Part shown: positions 5,674-6,071 of the stretch, piece by piece
Layout: each line of letters opens with the position of its first letter
How positions within the stretch are numbered: position 1 is the first letter of the stretch
NCBI GenBank assembly: GCA_015662175.1
Contig: DQUR01000018.1
Location: 1 to 6,071, forward strand
Length of the DNA stretch: 6,071 bases
Source of the DNA: Thermococcus paralvinellae
GTDB lineage: Archaea; Methanobacteriota_B; Thermococci; Thermococcales; Thermococcaceae
Direction: 5' to 3'
Notes under the pieces: model-generated
Database searches by the model: none
What the model saw: only the letters and a program-made list of their open reading frames with translations
What the model was told of the DNA's origin: nothing
Translations under genes and position numbers: made by a program

Positions 5674-6071
5674 TGTTGACGGTGTTCTCATAGACGTGAG
5701 GGAAAGCTACGATCTGGCAACGAAGATGACCGTGGAGTACTTCCTCAAAGAGCTCGGCAAGGATTATGAAATCAGCCTGGACTTAATCAGAAAACTGAGA
5801 CGGAAGGGAGCTTTCGGAGACGATTTTAAGGTTAGCGAGGCGTTGATACTATTTGCGATGGCCGGAGACGTTGAAGGACTCATTGAGGAGTTTCCTGAGG
5901 GCGAAGGGATAGGATGGGTGAGGGCAAGGTTTGGAAAGGTAATTAATACACGGAGCATTGAAAGGATCTTCAACACGTTCTATCTTGGTGAGTGCTACAA
6001 AGAGAGGGCTTTTGACTTTGATGGGCTCTGGAAGAGGGAAAAACCTATGGTGAGAAGGGAGTTGCTGGAAA
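5657..6071 (+). CDS. HAD-superfamily phosphatase, probable histidinol-phosphate phosphatase (3' truncated by the window)
   Basis: The frame is open to the window end, showing 138 residues beginning MWVIFDVDGVLIDVRESY. The DVDGV motif is HAD motif I, with D6 the expected nucleophile and D8 the general acid. The following stretch is charged and helical in character, with blocks such as TVEYFLKELG, RKLRRKGAFGDDF and GWVRARFGKV, as expected for the helical cap of subfamily I HAD enzymes. Motifs II (Ser/Thr), III (Lys) and IV (Asp pair) would lie beyond the window. No signal peptide or membrane segment is seen. It overlaps hisC by 17 bases and directly follows the enzyme that makes histidinol phosphate, while no other histidinol phosphatase is visible, so I infer the role of hydrolysing histidinol phosphate (step 8). 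I recall, without being able to check, that a HAD (DDDD-type) histidinol phosphatase has been reported from Thermococcus onnurineus. A general sugar-phosphate or phosphoglycolate-like phosphatase is the alternative. Confidence 0.82.
   Translation, partial: MWVIFDVDGVLIDVRESYDLATKMTVEYFLKELGKDYEISLDLIRKLRRKGAFGDDFKVSEALILFAMAGDVEGLIEEFPEGEGIGWVRARFGKVINTRSIERIFNTFYLGECYKERAFDFDGLWKREKPMVRRELLE

Noticed and set aside
1..6071. Search for CRISPR repeats, insertion sequences, tRNA genes, long inverted repeats or defence genes
   Set aside because: None seen by eye; the window is filled end to end by his genes and one HAD gene.

Overview
The window is a stretch of nine co-directional (+ strand) genes that are almost entirely coding; the longest non-coding gap I see is 5 bases. 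It is a histidine biosynthesis operon in the order hisG(3' end)-hisD-hisB-hisH-hisA-hisF-hisIE-hisC, followed by the 5' part of a HAD-family phosphatase gene. The protein sequences, the dominance of AGG/AGA for Arg and ATA for Ile, the strong GGAGG ribosome sites, the short HisG without a regulatory domain and the single-domain HisB point to a hyperthermophilic euryarchaeon of the order Thermococcales. GC is in the mid-40s percent by eye, which suits Thermococcus or Palaeococcus better than the higher-GC Thermococcus species; the species cannot be fixed from this window.

Layout: 1-369 is the C-terminal part of HisG (truncated by the window start). 344-1471 is hisD, whose start lies inside hisG. 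1468-1998 is hisB, joined to hisD by ATGA. 1998-2585 is hisH, joined to hisB by TAATG. 2587-3276 is hisA, one base after hisH. 3270-4025 is hisF, overlapping hisA by 7 bases. hisIE follows at about 4031-4657 (alternative starts 4025 and 4022). 4654-5673 is hisC, joined to hisIE by ATGA. From 5657 to the window end runs a HAD phosphatase that overlaps hisC by 17 bases and is cut off by the window.

Together the genes cover PRPP + ATP to histidine: HisG (step 1), HisIE (2 and 3), HisA (4), HisH-HisF glutamine amidotransferase/cyclase (5), HisB dehydratase (6), HisC aminotransferase (7) and HisD (last two oxidations). The only reaction with no standard gene here is histidinol-phosphate phosphatase, and the HAD gene after hisC is the obvious candidate for it. 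A HisZ regulatory partner for the short HisG would be expected upstream, outside the window.

I found no mobile element, CRISPR array, RNA gene, promoter or terminator that I can support. The region is ordinary core metabolism. What deserves a second look is the terminal HAD gene, lineage-type remodelling in HisB, HisD and HisI near conserved motifs, and the start site of hisIE.
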